From Nymphaea colorata (taxonomy: Eukaryota > Streptophyta > Magnoliopsida > Nymphaeales > Nymphaeaceae): 64,000 bases of DNA. Location: contig NC_045147.1 of the NCBI RefSeq assembly GCF_008831285.2, forward strand, positions 19,348,581 to 19,412,580. The letters run 5' to 3'. The stretch's first letter is position 1, and each line of letters starts with the position of its first letter. The position numbers and the translations under genes were made by a program. Positions 63,884-64,000 of this stretch are shown here, piece after piece. The notes under the pieces are model-generated. The model was not told the DNA's origin, did not search any database, and saw only the letters and a program-made list of their open reading frames with translations.

Positions 63884-64000
63884 ATGATCGAGGTGGTGCT
63901 GAACGATCGGTTGGGCAAGAAGATCAGGGTGAAGTGCAACGAGGACGACACAATCGGTGACCTCAAGAAGCTCGTCGCCGCTCAGACGGGCACCCGCGCT
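63884..64000 (+). CDS. UBL5: Ubiquitin-like protein 5 (partial, runs off right edge)
   Basis: The first 39 codons are present, beginning [19 protein letters not shown] and continuing through [15 protein letters not shown]. This is the highly conserved start of UBL5/Hub1, a ~73-residue ubiquitin-fold protein. It lacks a C-terminal diglycine, is not conjugated like ubiquitin, and acts in pre-mRNA splicing. The remaining ~34 residues lie outside the window. The frame is open to the edge. The ATG follows a CT-rich leader and 'gaag', and no upstream ATG in frame fits the family. Confidence 0.95.
   Translation, partial: MIEVVLNDRLGKKIRVKCNEDDTIGDLKKLVAAQTGTRA

Overview
The window is nuclear DNA from a flowering plant. 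The genes have several to many canonical GT-AG introns, AT-rich introns and intergenic DNA, and products specific to land plants (gibberellin 2-oxidase, an E-type PPR protein, SFR2, chloroplast NFU1, PsbP-domain protein, lipid-transfer proteins). I cannot place the species. The proteins are clearly angiosperm but not close copies of the Arabidopsis or grass versions I can recall.

Layout, left to right. 1-9379 is gene-poor and holds decayed repeats, microsatellites and a faint LTR-retroelement fossil. 9380-12369 (+) is a three-exon gibberellin 2-oxidase. 13368-15146 (+) is an intronless E/E+-type PPR gene that matches Arabidopsis PGN (At1g56570). 18456-28400 (+) is a 16-exon SWC4/DMAP1-like chromatin subunit. 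29718-34819 (+) is a ten-exon SFR2 galactolipid galactosyltransferase. 37616-38781 (-) is a three-exon chloroplast NFU1 Fe-S scaffold. 40248-44172 (+) is a ten-exon class II-like serine carboxypeptidase-like protein with one GC-AG intron. 45149-48715 (-) is an intronless 1188-residue LRR receptor-like protein of the Ve1/Cf type. 52337-52711 (-) and 56103-56622 (-) are two lipid-transfer-protein genes, the second with a reading-frame break. 59385-62869 (-) is a four-exon PsbP-domain protein of PPD2 type. 63884-64000 (+) is the start of UBL5, cut by the window edge.

I derived exon boundaries by requiring GT/GC...AG borders, conserved reading phase and continuity with remembered family sequences. 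In all multi-exon genes except the broken lipid-transfer gene the phases close exactly (317, 442, 649, 218, 482 and 257 residues), which supports the models strongly.

The genes are ordinary housekeeping, hormone, stress and defence loci with no sign of an operon-like or biosynthetic cluster. Three products are plastid-directed (SFR2, NFU1, PPD2), but they differ in strand and pathway, so I read no joint system into that. The best-supported structural finds are two mobile elements with intact target-site duplications in the 52.7-56.1 kb gap: a 213-bp hAT-type MITE (8-bp duplication), with a diverged inverted relative nearby, and a 235-bp tRNA-derived SINE (17-bp duplication). I did not find a convincing undescribed biological system.
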